In this document: positions 7,884 through 17,289 of the stretch, one piece after another
Position numbering within the stretch: position 1 is the stretch's first letter
How the letters are laid out: each line of letters opens with the position of its first letter
Assembly (NCBI GenBank): GCA_028554795.2
Contig: CM068830.1
Location: 48,932,227 to 48,996,226 of the forward strand
DNA from: Sinohyriopsis cumingii
Taxonomy: Eukaryota > Mollusca > Bivalvia > Unionida > Unionidae
DNA length: 64,000 nucleotides
Reading direction: 5' to 3'
Position numbers and translations under genes: made by a program
Notes under the pieces: generated by a model
What the model was told of the DNA's origin: nothing
Seen by the model: the letters and a program-made list of their open reading frames with translations, nothing else
Databases searched by the model: none

Positions 7884-8994
7884 TCACTTCTTTTTATAGT
7901 CGATGACTTGCGAAGCGTCGATCCAAGAATCAAAACTGGGTGGATATCCTTTCCAACGTACTTTGACTTCTTTGACACGTCGTTTGCCCACTTTACGGGT
8001 TCTGCGTTCGAGAATGCTTTCGATGTCGTACACGTCGTCTTCTTTTTTGGTCACACGTTGTAACTCGGGCAAATAAAACGTTCCTTTGAGCACTTCTCCG
8101 TTCATGTCTTCCAATTTATAGACGGCAGGATGACGGCCATGCACTCGTCCAGTGACGCGAAACAATTCGGTCGTCCAATTAGGTAAGTAACCTTTGTCGA
8201 AAGTGCGTTTTGGTTTTGCCAATGCGCACCCAATCTCCTACGGCCAACTCTCCACTTTTCTTGGGGACAGCCCTCGTCGGGGACGTACCGAACAGACGCT
8301 CAAACACCAACACTTCGTTGTCGGGAGTCACGTCTTGCGGGGCACGTCCGATGCTTCGATGGTAAGATTGGTTGTACGCTTGCACCAGGTGCGGTAAGAT
8401 GTCGATGTACTTCAGAGTGTGGTGATGCGTAAAATATTTCCACATGCGTTCTTTCAAAGTGCGTTGAAAACGTTCCACGATGCTGGCTTTGGTTTCGGGA
8501 TTCTCGGTGGTAAAAAAATGAATGTCACGTTTCTTTAATTCTTTTTGGAAAGCTTGGTTCAGAAATTCGGTGCCTTTGTCCGTTTGCCATCGAAGAGGGT
8601 GACGACCGCTTTGTTTCAACACCCGTTGCAGGGCTCGCACTAACTCGCTGCTCGATTTGGAAGTCAAGGGCACGACCCAGACAAATTTGGAAAAGACGTC
8701 GATGACACAAAACAAATATTTGTAGCCACGATTGTAGCTGGCCAAATAAGAGACATCGGCTAAATCGGCTTGCCATTGATGATCGATGCCTTCCACTCGG
8801 GTGCGACTTCTGGCAAACTTGCGTCGAATGGGTTTGTGTAAAGTGTAGGTAGCTTGTTCTTGTAACCATCGTTGCACTTGAGGTAAACGGAGACTTTTCA
8901 GTTGCGTTTTGGCAGCACGATACAATTTTTGAACTCCTGCGTAACCTGCAGGATGCGAGGGATCGTAGTAAATGCTGGCTAAGTCTTTTTCCAT
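7884..8994 (-). pseudogene. INT: Retroviral-type integrase with chromodomain, frameshifted
   Basis: The first frame starts at ATG 8992-8994, although it is open upstream to a GTG, and ends at 8179. A second frame from about 8222 to 7884 carries the C-terminus. The rve core shows D in WQADLADV, D in WQTDKGTEF and E in ASIVERFQ, with 34 residues between the last two, the D,D-35-E type. A chromodomain lies near the C-terminus (DVYDIESILERRTRK, VKVRWKGYPPSFDSWI). The two frames overlap over the same codons near 8213-8224 (a GGCAAAACC context). A single-base shift has therefore split one gene, or a programmed +1 shift is used. Its product would cut 6-bp staggered targets, matching the TCCATC duplication. 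Confidence 0.9.
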
Positions 8995-9014
8995 TTTTTG
9001 TGTTGGTTGGTGTG

Positions 9015-9653
9015 TTAATAAGGCACCCACTCTTGGAAGATGCTACTCTTTTTCTCTTGGGGTACTTTCTTGGATTGCAATGCTTTGCGTGTGCGACCAG
9101 CAATAGGTGTTGAAGAGGAGGATATCTGAGCGGGGGATATCGGTTCTTGTTTCACTTCTGTCTTCATTTCTGTCTTCACTTTCTTTTTCTCTTGTGATGC
9201 AGAAGGGGTGGCCATCACCTTTTTAATCCATCCAATTCTGGAGGTAGGTGGTGTTGTTAACTTGCGTACTTTTTCTGGTGGAGTTTGAAACCCTTCTTCT
9301 TCTTCTTCTCCTTTTTCTGTCTTGGTCACTGGTAGTGGTGGTACTGGTACTGGTACTGGTGATGGTGCTGGACTTTTCATCAAGGTCTTAAAATCTTTCA
9401 GAGTGGGTAGATCTGTTTCGTCTAAAGCTTTCTGGTGAAAGAGTTGCAGTCGTTGCAAGAGTTGACCGTACTTTTGCGATTTTTCTGTTTCGGACAAATC
9501 TTGGCGATCCATTAAGGACTGCAATTCGTGTTGTAACTGGGACATCTCGCTCAAATGGGGATTGGGAGGTAAATGCGGGGTGCGTTGTTCTTGCCACCGA
9601 TGGTATTCCATCCATCGTTTGTAAGGCACTAAAGCTAGTTTTCGTCCTTCCAT
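9015..9653 (-). CDS. Unknown Polinton protein with PP/E-rich centre
   Basis: 212 residues from ATG 9651-9653. An upstream TTG extension is rejected. The N-terminus MEGRKLALVPYKRWMEYHRW resembles a recurrent opening of a small Polinton-associated protein beginning with a basic residue, LALVP and W. A helical region follows (about 30-90), then a Val-Pro repeat (PVPVPVPPLP), an acidic run and a basic, Ser/Thr-rich tail ending EWVPY. A TATA-like GATAAAAAGG lies about 45-55 nt upstream (9698-9707). The stop falls 20 nt before the integrase ATG. Function unknown. A virion core or scaffolding role is a guess. Confidence 0.6.
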   Translation of the reverse strand: MEGRKLALVPYKRWMEYHRWQEQRTPHLPPNPHLSEMSQLQHELQSLMDRQDLSETEKSQKYGQLLQRLQLFHQKALDETDLPTLKDFKTLMKSPAPSPVPVPVPPLPVTKTEKGEEEEEGFQTPPEKVRKLTTPPTSRIGWIKKVMATPSASQEKKKVKTEMKTEVKQEPISPAQISSSSTPIAGRTRKALQSKKVPQEKKSSIFQEWVPY

Positions 9654-9697
9654 AGGGTTGTCAGGGGTCAATTCTGAGATCTTGGGACTTCTGAGGG

Positions 9698-9707
9698 CCT
9701 TTTTATC
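9698..9707 (-). promoter_or_regulatory. TATA-like box for the 212-residue gene
   Basis: GATAAAAAGG on the minus strand, overlapping the last codons of the upstream gene (stop at 9703-9705) and about 45 nt before the ATG. Confidence 0.45.
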
Positions 9708-10089
9708 TTGCTCCCACCAGTCCTCCCAACATAGTTCCCAAGACTCCTTTCAGTATGGGGCCTAACAAGAGAGGCAAAAACCTCCACGTTGGACCAACAT
9801 CTTCTTCTTTTGACGAATGGGAATTTTCTTTCGAACCATTTGGCGAAGAACGTGACGATGTTTGCTTAAGCATTGTTTCTGGTGTTTGGACAAAGGGATC
9901 GTGCCTTTCAAAACGTTCAAAACAACATTCGCACACGGTATCGATGACCTCTTTGGAGGCCGATTGAATGAGTTTTTTTCGTAGAGGTGAAGAAGCTTTG
10001 GACAGGACAGATAACATGTCCCCATGTTTGACTAAACGTGGTGGTAGTCCTTTTCTTTTCTTTCCTTGGGGTTTTCTGGAGGGTGACAT
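9703..10089 (-). pseudogene. pX-like virion core protein with two compensating frameshifts
   Basis: The ATG frame (10087-10089) is open for 128 residues, but its middle is out of register. The conserved Polinton pattern starts in this frame (HGDMLSVLSKASSPLRKKLI through CECC). It continues in another frame (LNVLKGTIPLSKHQKQCLSK and KKKMLVQRGGF), then returns to the first frame (LPLLLGPILKGVLGTMLGG). The switch points are an A4 run at 9919-9922 (one base too many) and an A5 run at 9776-9780 (one base too few). Homopolymer indels suggest sequencing or assembly error as much as decay. The basic N-terminus and RGG-hydrophobic-LPLL end resemble the adenovirus pX/mu and adintovirus core family. Confidence 0.75.
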
Positions 10090-10146
10090 CTTTGAGTCTT
10101 CAGGAGCACCAAAAAAACACTGATACCCCCGACTTGGTCACAGGTC

Positions 10147-10156
10147 TTTTTTATAC
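10147..10156 (-). promoter_or_regulatory. TATA box for the pX-like gene
   Basis: GTATAAAAAA on the minus strand, about 60 nt before ATG 10089. It overlaps the last codons of the basic protein gene, so this promoter is embedded in coding sequence. Confidence 0.55.
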
Positions 10157-11074
10157 TGGAACGCGTCTCCACTGATTGTCTTTACGGCGTATCAGTTTGA
10201 GGACAGGCATGACACGTCGTGCAGGGGTACGCAACGGACTAAATCGAGCCAGTTCTTGCTTGGACAAATCCAGTAAACTTTGTAACATACCCGATCTTTC
10301 ATGGACTTTGATTTTAGGAGAAGGTACTTTGTGAGCAGCAGCCACTGCCACTAAATTGGAGGGTCCTGCCACTGGGGAAGTTCTTTTTGGGGTCATCAAC
10401 GGAGAAGTTCTTGGTGTGATCAACGTCTCCAAGTACTCTTCAGTTCTTGGTGTCCTCAACGGAGAAGTGGATGAACGTGAGACTGCCGGAGATGCGGTCA
10501 CCGCCGTGGCAGGTCGTGGTTTGCGGGTGTAAGGTTGCGTCCTGGCCGAAGTGCCTCTCTTGCGACTAGTTTTCTTCTGTGGACTTTTCTTTTTCTGGGG
10601 GCTTCTTTTCTTTTCCCGGGGTGGTGTCTGGTAAGAGGAGGGTCCCGCCACTGGAGAAGTTCTTCTTGGGGACCTGGTCTTTTTCTTTTTCTTCTTGGGG
10701 CTTCGTTGGACTTTTTTCTTGGGGATAACTTTGGGGGCATTAGGATCCCATCTTAAGAGTGAGCGAATGATGACCCCTCCTAGAGTACCACTCTCTCCAG
10801 GTTTCAAAATGATTTGTTTTTTGGTTTGAGTGTCGATGCGGGGATCGGCCAGTTGGACCAAAGCGACTTTGTTTCGATCGAAAAAGCGTTTGGTTTGATG
10901 AGGAATCTGAATGATTCCTTGGAGTATTTGACGTGCCGTCACCGTGAACCATCGTAAGACTTCTTTGAGACTAGCTTCTAAGACACGAGCTCGTATTTGT
11001 GGATTTTTTTCTCGACTGATGCCATACAAGGTACGAATCAATTTGACCGGAAGATGCGACTGAAGGGATGTCAT
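10151..11074 (-). CDS. Highly basic, Ser/Pro-rich protein (possible DNA-condensing core protein)
   Basis: 307 residues from ATG 11072-11074. The frame is open 40 codons further without an ATG, so this start is chosen; a TATAAAAAC lies 42-50 nt upstream. Residues 1-110 look folded and helical (LPVKLIRTLYGISREKNPQI, then KKQIILKPGESGTLGGVIIR). Residues 115-260 are dominated by K, R, S, P and T, with a repeated RTSPVAGPS element and several SP/TP sites (PKKKKKKTRSPRR). The composition resembles protamine-like virion core proteins such as adenoviral pVII, so nucleoprotein packaging is inferred. SP/TP sites could be kinase-regulated. No homologue is claimed. Confidence 0.65.
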   Translation of the reverse strand: MTSLQSHLPVKLIRTLYGISREKNPQIRARVLEASLKEVLRWFTVTARQILQGIIQIPHQTKRFFDRNKVALVQLADPRIDTQTKKQIILKPGESGTLGGVIIRSLLRWDPNAPKVIPKKKVQRSPKKKKKKTRSPRRTSPVAGPSSYQTPPREKKRSPQKKKSPQKKTSRKRGTSARTQPYTRKPRPATAVTASPAVSRSSTSPLRTPRTEEYLETLITPRTSPLMTPKRTSPVAGPSNLVAVAAAHKVPSPKIKVHERSGMLQSLLDLSKQELARFSPLRTPARRVMPVLKLIRRKDNQWRRVPV

Positions 11075-11115
11075 GTTCGCACTGTGAGTGAGACAGACCA
11101 AAAAGAGTCTGAGGT

Positions 11116-11123
11116 TTTTATAG
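11116..11123 (-). promoter_or_regulatory. TATA box for the basic protein gene
   Basis: TATAAAAA on the minus strand, 42-50 nt before ATG 11074. It overlaps the last codon region of the ATPase gene (stop at 11118). Confidence 0.55.
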
Positions 11124-11873
11124 ATTTTTTTTATGTGGAGTGAAATGAAGTCGAGGACGGAGACGTGTACAGGACAGGCCCTCCGTCTTGGCACCAGTGG
11201 TGAAACAAGTGGGTACGAAATCGCAAATCATCGGGGTCGTAGGTTTCAAATCGACGAGTAAATAGGCGTGTGGAGTTTGAGTGGCATCGTCGTACGCCTG
11301 AGTCAGCCAAGGCGTTCCTAACTGTTTGGCTAAGACTTGCACTTGCGATTTATCTCGAGGGCTTTTAAACAAGACCACGTAATGCGCATTGAGACTGATG
11401 GTGCGATGGGCTTTACTTTGTTGAAACAAATTTTGGGTGATGTAAACGACACTGGCATTACGGTGATGCCCTTTGCGCGTAAACCACAGTTTAATTTCTT
11501 CTTCGTCTTCTCCTAACATGTCGTCGAAAATGACCAAATGGGTTTGACGGGAGTCAGAGACGATGCCGTCGTCTTCTTTAGGAATACCTTCCACAAACAC
11601 GATGGAATCGCCTTGACTTTCTCGCAAAAGGCTGTACGCCGATTGCCACTCTTTGTAACACCACACGATCCGCTGAGGTGGTCGATCGATCAAATGATGT
11701 TTATGTTCGATCAAACGTTTGACAAATTCGGTTTTGCCTGAACCGCTAGGTCCAGCAATGAGCATGTTAAAGGGATGGCGAAGATACAAAGCCTCCCAAC
11801 TGGCACGATCTAAGTGTTCGTCGATGACTTTGACAGTGGAGGAAGAGGGAGCAGAGACAGCAGAGGTAGCCAT
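11118..11873 (-). CDS. ATP: A32/FtsK-HerA type genome-packaging ATPase
   Basis: An intact 251-residue frame from ATG 11871-11873. Walker A is AGPSGSGKT near residues 40-48. Walker B is HLVIFDDML near 112-120. A sensor-like VVYITQNLF follows, in the expected order for the Polinton/adintovirus and poxvirus A32 family. The product would pump DNA into preformed capsids, matching the neighbouring capsid genes. A TATATAAA at 11920-11927 lies about 50 nt upstream, so it can be expressed from its own promoter. The C-terminus is basic (RLRPRLHFTPHKKN). Confidence 0.92.
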   Translation of the reverse strand: MATSAVSAPSSSTVKVIDEHLDRASWEALYLRHPFNMLIAGPSGSGKTEFVKRLIEHKHHLIDRPPQRIVWCYKEWQSAYSLLRESQGDSIVFVEGIPKEDDGIVSDSRQTHLVIFDDMLGEDEEEIKLWFTRKGHHRNASVVYITQNLFQQSKAHRTISLNAHYVVLFKSPRDKSQVQVLAKQLGTPWLTQAYDDATQTPHAYLLVDLKPTTPMICDFVPTCFTTGAKTEGLSCTRLRPRLHFTPHKKNL

Positions 11874-12327
11874 AGTGTGAGAAATGTCACTTGTGACACG
11901 AAAACAAACAAGACAAGAGTTTATATACTTTTTCTCAGAACACTTTCATTGAATGATTCAAACATGAATACGAAAGACAAAAATACATAAAAGTCAAAGT
12001 CTTAAGTATAAGGATAAAAGGCACATGATAACCATCAACGTGGAATAAACACAAGTGTCTGTACAACATGTTTTGGGTAATGTTCTAACCAGTTCTATAG
12101 TAGGGGGTAAGGTCACACAAGTGTCTCCCGAAAGGGTCTTTCAGGCCTGTCCACGACAGTCCAGTCCTGGGTGACGGGTTCTTCTGGCACCGTCACTAAC
12201 ACAGGTTGAAAAGTCGCAAGGCTCACAATTGCATTCCACTTCAGAAGCCCCACACTTTAATTGTGCCTGTCTAAACTTGTTTTGTGTCTCTCTGAAAGTA
12301 TTCATCTTGTTCGCTCGGTCTTGGTAG
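11874..12327. other. Gap between PolB and ATPase, with TATA box
   Basis: About 450 nt without a coding frame. A TATATAAA box on the minus strand at 11920-11927 serves the ATPase. No histone-like stem-loop follows PolB here. A partial GGGTCTTTCAGGCCT at about 12133 on the plus strand does not form the stem. Confidence 0.5.
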
Positions 12328-15300
12328 TCACAATGAACTATCGATCTTGCCTAGGGTTCCTTTTATATACAGACCAATACCGACATGTCCATACGGTAAG
12401 GTGAAATGATTGGGAAGTCGCACTCGCTTCTGGTACACGATTTGATAGACTTTTTCCAAGGGTCGACTGACGATGTGGTGAGTGGGTAAACGTACAATTT
12501 TGTTCGGTTGATAGGTGGTCACTTTAAAGTTTGCATCCTCTCCCGATTGCAAGGCTTCTTTCAATGCCCCAAAGTTCACCACACGACTGGTACGATAATT
12601 CAGAGTCAATCCTTTCACTTTACACGTCGTGTGCAATTCTCCTTGTGGGTCCCGGTATTCGTAGCCGTAATTTTTGGGACCACCACTGACGAAACTTAGA
12701 ATCTTGTCGTCGGGATGTTCGTCTGTCCAGGCTCCTAAACGGTCTCCTTCGATGTCAGGGTGCTGTTGACTCGGGTGATGGATGTAAATGCAACTGTCCG
12801 TGTCAAAGTACAGGACACGTTCCCCTAACAGTTCTAAAGCTTCGTACAATTTTAAGCGAGCATGAGCTGTCACGTAAGCCGCAATGATGACATTTCCAAA
12901 GGGGTCGTCTTGTACAAAGTCCAGATCTTCTTCGTAATTGACCAAGATCAAATCCTCGCGAACGACGTCCACGTGTTTGATGTATTTGGTTTTGTCGTGA
13001 ATCATCTGAAAGTAGCGGGAAGGTTCTGTCAAATATTCCGTCTTGGGTAAACACGGTCGTTGTGCCATTTTACCCCACAAGCAATTTAACATCACTTTGG
13101 CAAACGACCGCCTGCCTTCGTTTTTCTCGATGTGGTCTAAAGAGATGCCTTCTTGTTCATAGTATTTCTCTTTGAATGTCTTTTCGTCTTCGGAAGTGTG
13201 ACACCAGGAAGGATAGCCGCTGGCTTCTTGCTTCAGTTTCAAAAAGGCATCCACGTAGTCGGCGAAAATGCCTTTCTGACTGGGGTCACCCTTGTGGTAT
13301 TGTTGTGTCTTGGGAAAGTGGCAAATTTCGTACACTTCTAACAGTTGGTATCCCATGTCCAGAGCTTTGAACAATTCTACGCTGACCCAGGTTCCCGTCA
13401 AGGCCCGTTCTTCCTGGGTGTGCTGACAAGGTTGGTCTTGTTTGCACGTTTCGGCACAAGTACGACACAATGGAAACATCAGTTTGCCTTGGCAATGATG
13501 AGGTAAGACGGGATGGTATAGGTTCGTGGGAGGCAAAACTTTACACTTGATCAAGCCTTCGTATTGTCGAATGTTTTTCAGGTCGATGTGTTCCGTGAAC
13601 AATTGTGGGTGCCCTGCAGGAAAGGGACAATATTTGCACACGTAAGGATACAACGACCACACGTCCAAGTATTTGATTTCTTCTCCTTTCTCTTCGTCGG
13701 CTTGGTACAGCAAACAGGTGGCATTGGTCCTTCCTCCGTACAAACTATCCCTCGGGTTTAGGGGGTCCATCAGCTTGTAACTTTCCACGGCACGTTTAAA
13801 CTCGGGATCGGTTTTCATACGGTGATCGTACTCGTGTTCCCACATTTCCACCACTTGGTATCCTTGCTGTTCTAACTTTAGGCGTCGCTGACAAGTGTCC
13901 TGGTACAAGTCTTCCATGGTTCGTTGTAAAAACTGATTTTTAGTGCTACGATCAGGGTAACAGACGGGACATCCGTGAAATAAGCAACCGTTAAACTCGT
14001 ACACGATCTTGGGGTTTTCTAAGTCCCAGCCATCGACCGAATACGTTCCGATGGTCTTTTCGCCTCCTCCGTTGCGGGCATGCTGAATCCATTTGTCTTC
14101 CTTGTCGCACAAGTAATGTAACCAACGTAGGGCTTTGACCGAGTATTGACGTTTGACATAGTGGGTCGTTTGAGGACTGATGACAGCCACGGTCTTTTCA
14201 GGCATGAATCGTTGTCGATACACTAAGGAACACGCTTTGGCAATGGTGCAAGCTTCTTTCAAAGGATCGACCCCTCCGTGTTCCATGAACAGTTCTCGAA
14301 ATTTTCCACAGCAACGCCGTAAAATGTCCACGTCGGAACGACAATACTTTAGCATTTCTTCCTGAAAGTCGAAAGGGTCGGAGGCGTGAGTCTGGTACCA
14401 AGCGTAGAAAGCTTCTCATTGTTCGGTACGCATGTTGTCGGGGTCGTAATAGTGAGCCTCAGGCAAATGGGGTAGAACGGCGTGTTGATTGGCTTCCGTA
14501 TTGAAAAAGTGTGGAAAGTACCCTTTAGCCATTTCTGTCATTCCAAACGTTTTAGGCATTCGACTCAAAGGCAAGGCCAAATAGCTCATCGAATCTTTAA
14601 ACTGCACTTGTACACTTGCATGAAAATGATTTTGGCTCCGTTCAAAGTGACTTTAGGACGTTCGGTGCCTTGTTCCGTATAGTATCTGAGAAGAAACTGT
14701 CCATCGTATCCGGAGAAATTGTGAGCCATCACTGTGGCATGACGATGACAATCTCCGTAACGTTCGATGTCCTCTTGGCTCCACTTCTTGTCGATGGGAT
14801 CTAAGACCCATTGGGCAAAATCGGCTAACGTGTTCGGTCCTCGAAAGATTTTTTCACGCCCTCCGGGAATCTTGCTGCAGTGAGGGCAATGACTGAAGAT
14901 AGGTTCTTGAATGCACTTCTCGCACGCTCGATGAGCCACGCAGAAATTAGGAATGTGAATGCCAGTCTCTTGCATGCATTCGAAATCGAAAAAGATGAAA
15001 TTGCCTTTCTTCTTGTGAGCGTCCTCTTTCTCTGGTGGGGGTTGGTATTTTTGCACGTAGCATTCGTGTTTCAAGTCCACGATGTGGTGACAAATGTGAC
15101 ATTTTTTCTTTCCTGAACATACGTGTGCCTTGGCATTATTGTTACATAGGCCTTGTCGACACGTAGGGCACAGTCTCAGCAGTTGACAAGCACATTTCTG
15201 CTGTGAACCTTGCGTCTTCAGATGTTGTTGGTAACAGGCAGGGCTGACAAACGTGCGCAGACAAGCAGGACAATGTACTCTTTCTTGTCCTTCGCTCAGA

Positions 15301-16283
15301 CAGGGTGGAGAGGCCAAACATCCTGGGCATTTCCATCCGCAATGTTTGTGTTGCTCTCGATTGTTATAGCCATAGTCACATTTCTCACAGTAATAACTGT
15401 ATCCCAGGAATCCAGTGATAGTGGTAATGGTATCGAAATGGTCATCGTGATAATAGACATGAATGTATTTTCCGTCCTTAAAGTCTTTCCCTCGAAACAA
15501 CAGAGGCCCACGCACTTCTTGAGGGTGCACTTTCAAGGTGTAGCGTGGAGCTAGGACATCTTGCAATTTTTGCAATTCAGGAATGCCACAGGGTGTGTCT
15601 TTGGACAGGCCAGCTTGTTTCAACAGGAGTTCTGCTTCGTTTCGTTGTTTGGCTCGGTCCGATTGTTGAATAGTTTTCCAGGTTCTTTTCCATTCTGCCG
15701 TGTCGTTCTTGTTGGCATAGGTTCGTCCCACCACGATGGCTCGGGCTAAGCACATTTGGTCTTGAGGGTTGTTAATTTGGACGAGAATCTTTTTGGTGCT
15801 GCGAAGGTCGTTCACCAATAACACCTTATTGCGTTGTCCGGTCCCTTGAGGAGGAGAGACGTGGGCCATTTTCAGTGTGGCTTTACCATCGGTGATGTCA
15901 AACTGGTCATTAGATTGTTGTACGTGTTGAATCTTGTCCATGACTTTGGAAGGGGTTAGTTCTGCGGGTTTGCTAAACTCGATCCAAACAGGGGATTTCA
16001 AGCTGTCGTGATCTATGGATAGTGTCAAGCGATCGTCTTCTTTGGGTTGACATTGTCGCTTGAGTGCGGTGAGCAAAGAATCCCACATCTCGGTGATAAA
16101 CCCTTCTGCTTTCTCCAATGGTACGTCGGACTTGAAATCTTTAAACTTCACTGTGTAGGTGTAAGCCGTGGTTCTAAATTTTCTAGAGGAGCGCTTTTCC
16201 GTCTCTCGAATGGAATAGTACTTTTCAGGATTAACTAAGGGTGGTGAACTTTGTTTAGAGGGTTCGGATTCTGGTTCACTCAT
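12328..16283 (-). pseudogene. POLB: Protein-primed DNA polymerase B, broken by a frameshift and a TGA
   Basis: About 1,310 codons on the minus strand in three pieces. The first piece (ATG 16281-16283, ending 14586) has an N-terminal domain, a Cys/His-rich zinc region (many C-x2-C pairs) and exonuclease motifs FFDFECMQ and HNFSGYDGQF. A one-base shift near 14590-14605 moves to the frame of 14605-14416. A TGA at 14416-14418 stops it; the same frame continues immediately. The remainder holds YCRSDVDIL (Exo III) and palm motifs DVWSLYPYV, KVMLNCLWGK and FDTDSCIY. Length and order fit Polinton PolB, which copies the linear element with terminal-protein priming. Coding resemblance continues about 15 codons above the ATG (AEVLAQIHASDF), shared with the second copy at 32866. 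Confidence 0.93.
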
Positions 16284-16541
16284 GTCCTCTTCAAAATCAC
16301 TGGCATGAATTTGTGCCAAGACTTCAGCTCTGGTACGAGGCGATAGATCACGTTTCTACCTCTTACTTTCTTCTTCTTTCTTTTCGAATCAATAGGATCG
16401 TTTCATCTTGAGTGCAAAACGTCAAATGACTCAAGTTTAAACTCCATAGACTAATTTATAGTCATGACAAACCAGCGTATATAAAAAGGGTGTGTGTCTT
16501 GTCCTTTCACTGTTCATTTCACTCTCAAACCGAGCACAACG
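16284..16541. promoter_or_regulatory. Divergent promoter of PolB and the zinc-knuckle gene
   Basis: Two back-to-back TATA boxes lie about 25 nt apart: TATAAATTAG on minus (16453-16462), facing PolB, and TATATAAAAAGG on plus (16478-16489), facing the zinc-knuckle gene. The plus box is 64 nt before ATG 16542, a compact pol II layout. Confidence 0.65.
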
Positions 16542-16991
16542 ATGGAAGAGACTACCCAGATGGAACGTTTCATCAGAGCTTTGCGAGGGGTCATTAGAAA
16601 ATTCTCTTCAGACCAGCCGACGGACTACTCTCCTTCCTTTCGAGATAAAAGTCAAGATACTTGCTATATCTGTCAGAAGAAAGGGCATTGGTCTTCAGAG
16701 TGTCCAGACCGTCAAAAAAGAAAAAAAAGGGCTAGAAAAGACAAAAGTCAAGATACCTGTTATTATTGTCAAGAAAAAGGACATTGGTCTCAAGATTGCC
16801 CAAAAAAGAAACAAGAGGAGTCGGAAGAAAAGAGGGATTCTTCAGAAGAAGAGAGAGATTCTACAGAGGAAGAAAGCAGCCAGGTGAAGAAAAAGAAACA
16901 GGAGAAGAAAAGAAGAAGGGAAGAAAGTGAGGAGGAAGAGGAGGAAAAGACTGTGACGGTGAAGAAATTGAAAAAAAAAGAGAGAGTATAA
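16542..16991 (+). CDS. CCHC zinc-knuckle protein with acidic/basic tail
   Basis: 149 residues from ATG 16542. An upstream GTG extension lies within the leader and is rejected. After MEETTQMERFIRALRGVIRK come two zinc knuckles of C-x2-C-x4-H-x4-C form, CYICQKKGHWSSECP and CYYCQEKGHWSQDCP, separated by a basic linker. The rest is a long E/S/K/R-rich tail. Such knuckles bind single-stranded nucleic acid, as in retroviral Gag or CNBP, so a role in replication intermediates or RNA is plausible. It is transcribed away from PolB. A decayed homologue occupies the matching position in the second element (32278-32676). No histone stem-loop follows; the downstream sequence has a palindrome CACTTTATAAAGTG at 17017-17030. 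Confidence 0.85.
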   Translation: MEETTQMERFIRALRGVIRKFSSDQPTDYSPSFRDKSQDTCYICQKKGHWSSECPDRQKRKKRARKDKSQDTCYYCQEKGHWSQDCPKKKQEESEEKRDSSEEERDSTEEESSQVKKKKQEKKRRREESEEEEEEKTVTVKKLKKKERV

Positions 16992-17248
16992 AAGAAAGAA
17001 ACAGAAGAAGTGAATGCACTTTATAAAGTGTTCTGTTGTGAATTGTGAATTGGATTGTAACTATGGAGAAAAGAATACATTAATTATATAAGGTAAGTGT
17101 CTTTGAGTTTTGATTTTAAAATAAGAAGCTACACTCACGCACTCATACACAGACATGTACTATAAGGGTAAAATGGTTTTTTTTTTTTGTTGTTGATTTT
17201 TGAGTTATTGGCAAATTTAAAGGCTATCTCTTTTCGAGAGAAGTGGGT

Positions 17249-17264
17249 GGCCCTGAAAAGGGCC
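17249..17264 (-). terminator. Histone-type 3' stem-loop (module D)
   Basis: Minus strand GGCCCTTTTCAGGGCC followed exactly by ACCCA, then CTCTCGAAAAGAGATAGCC and AAATTTGCC. This is the closest match to a metazoan histone 3' end in the window. It lies 25 nt after the stop of the 17290-17841 gene. Confidence 0.9.
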
Positions 17265-17289
17265 TTTTTATTTTGGTGTAGGGGTGAGT

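Noticed and set aside
12128..12150. AGGGTCTTTCAGGCCT after PolB as a stem-loop
   Set aside because: Wrong strand for PolB, and two of six stem positions mismatch, including the loop-closing pair.
14190..14206. GGTCTTTTCAGGCATG as another histone-like stem-loop
   Set aside because: The arms do not pair, it lies inside PolB coding sequence on the opposite strand, and it follows no stop codon.
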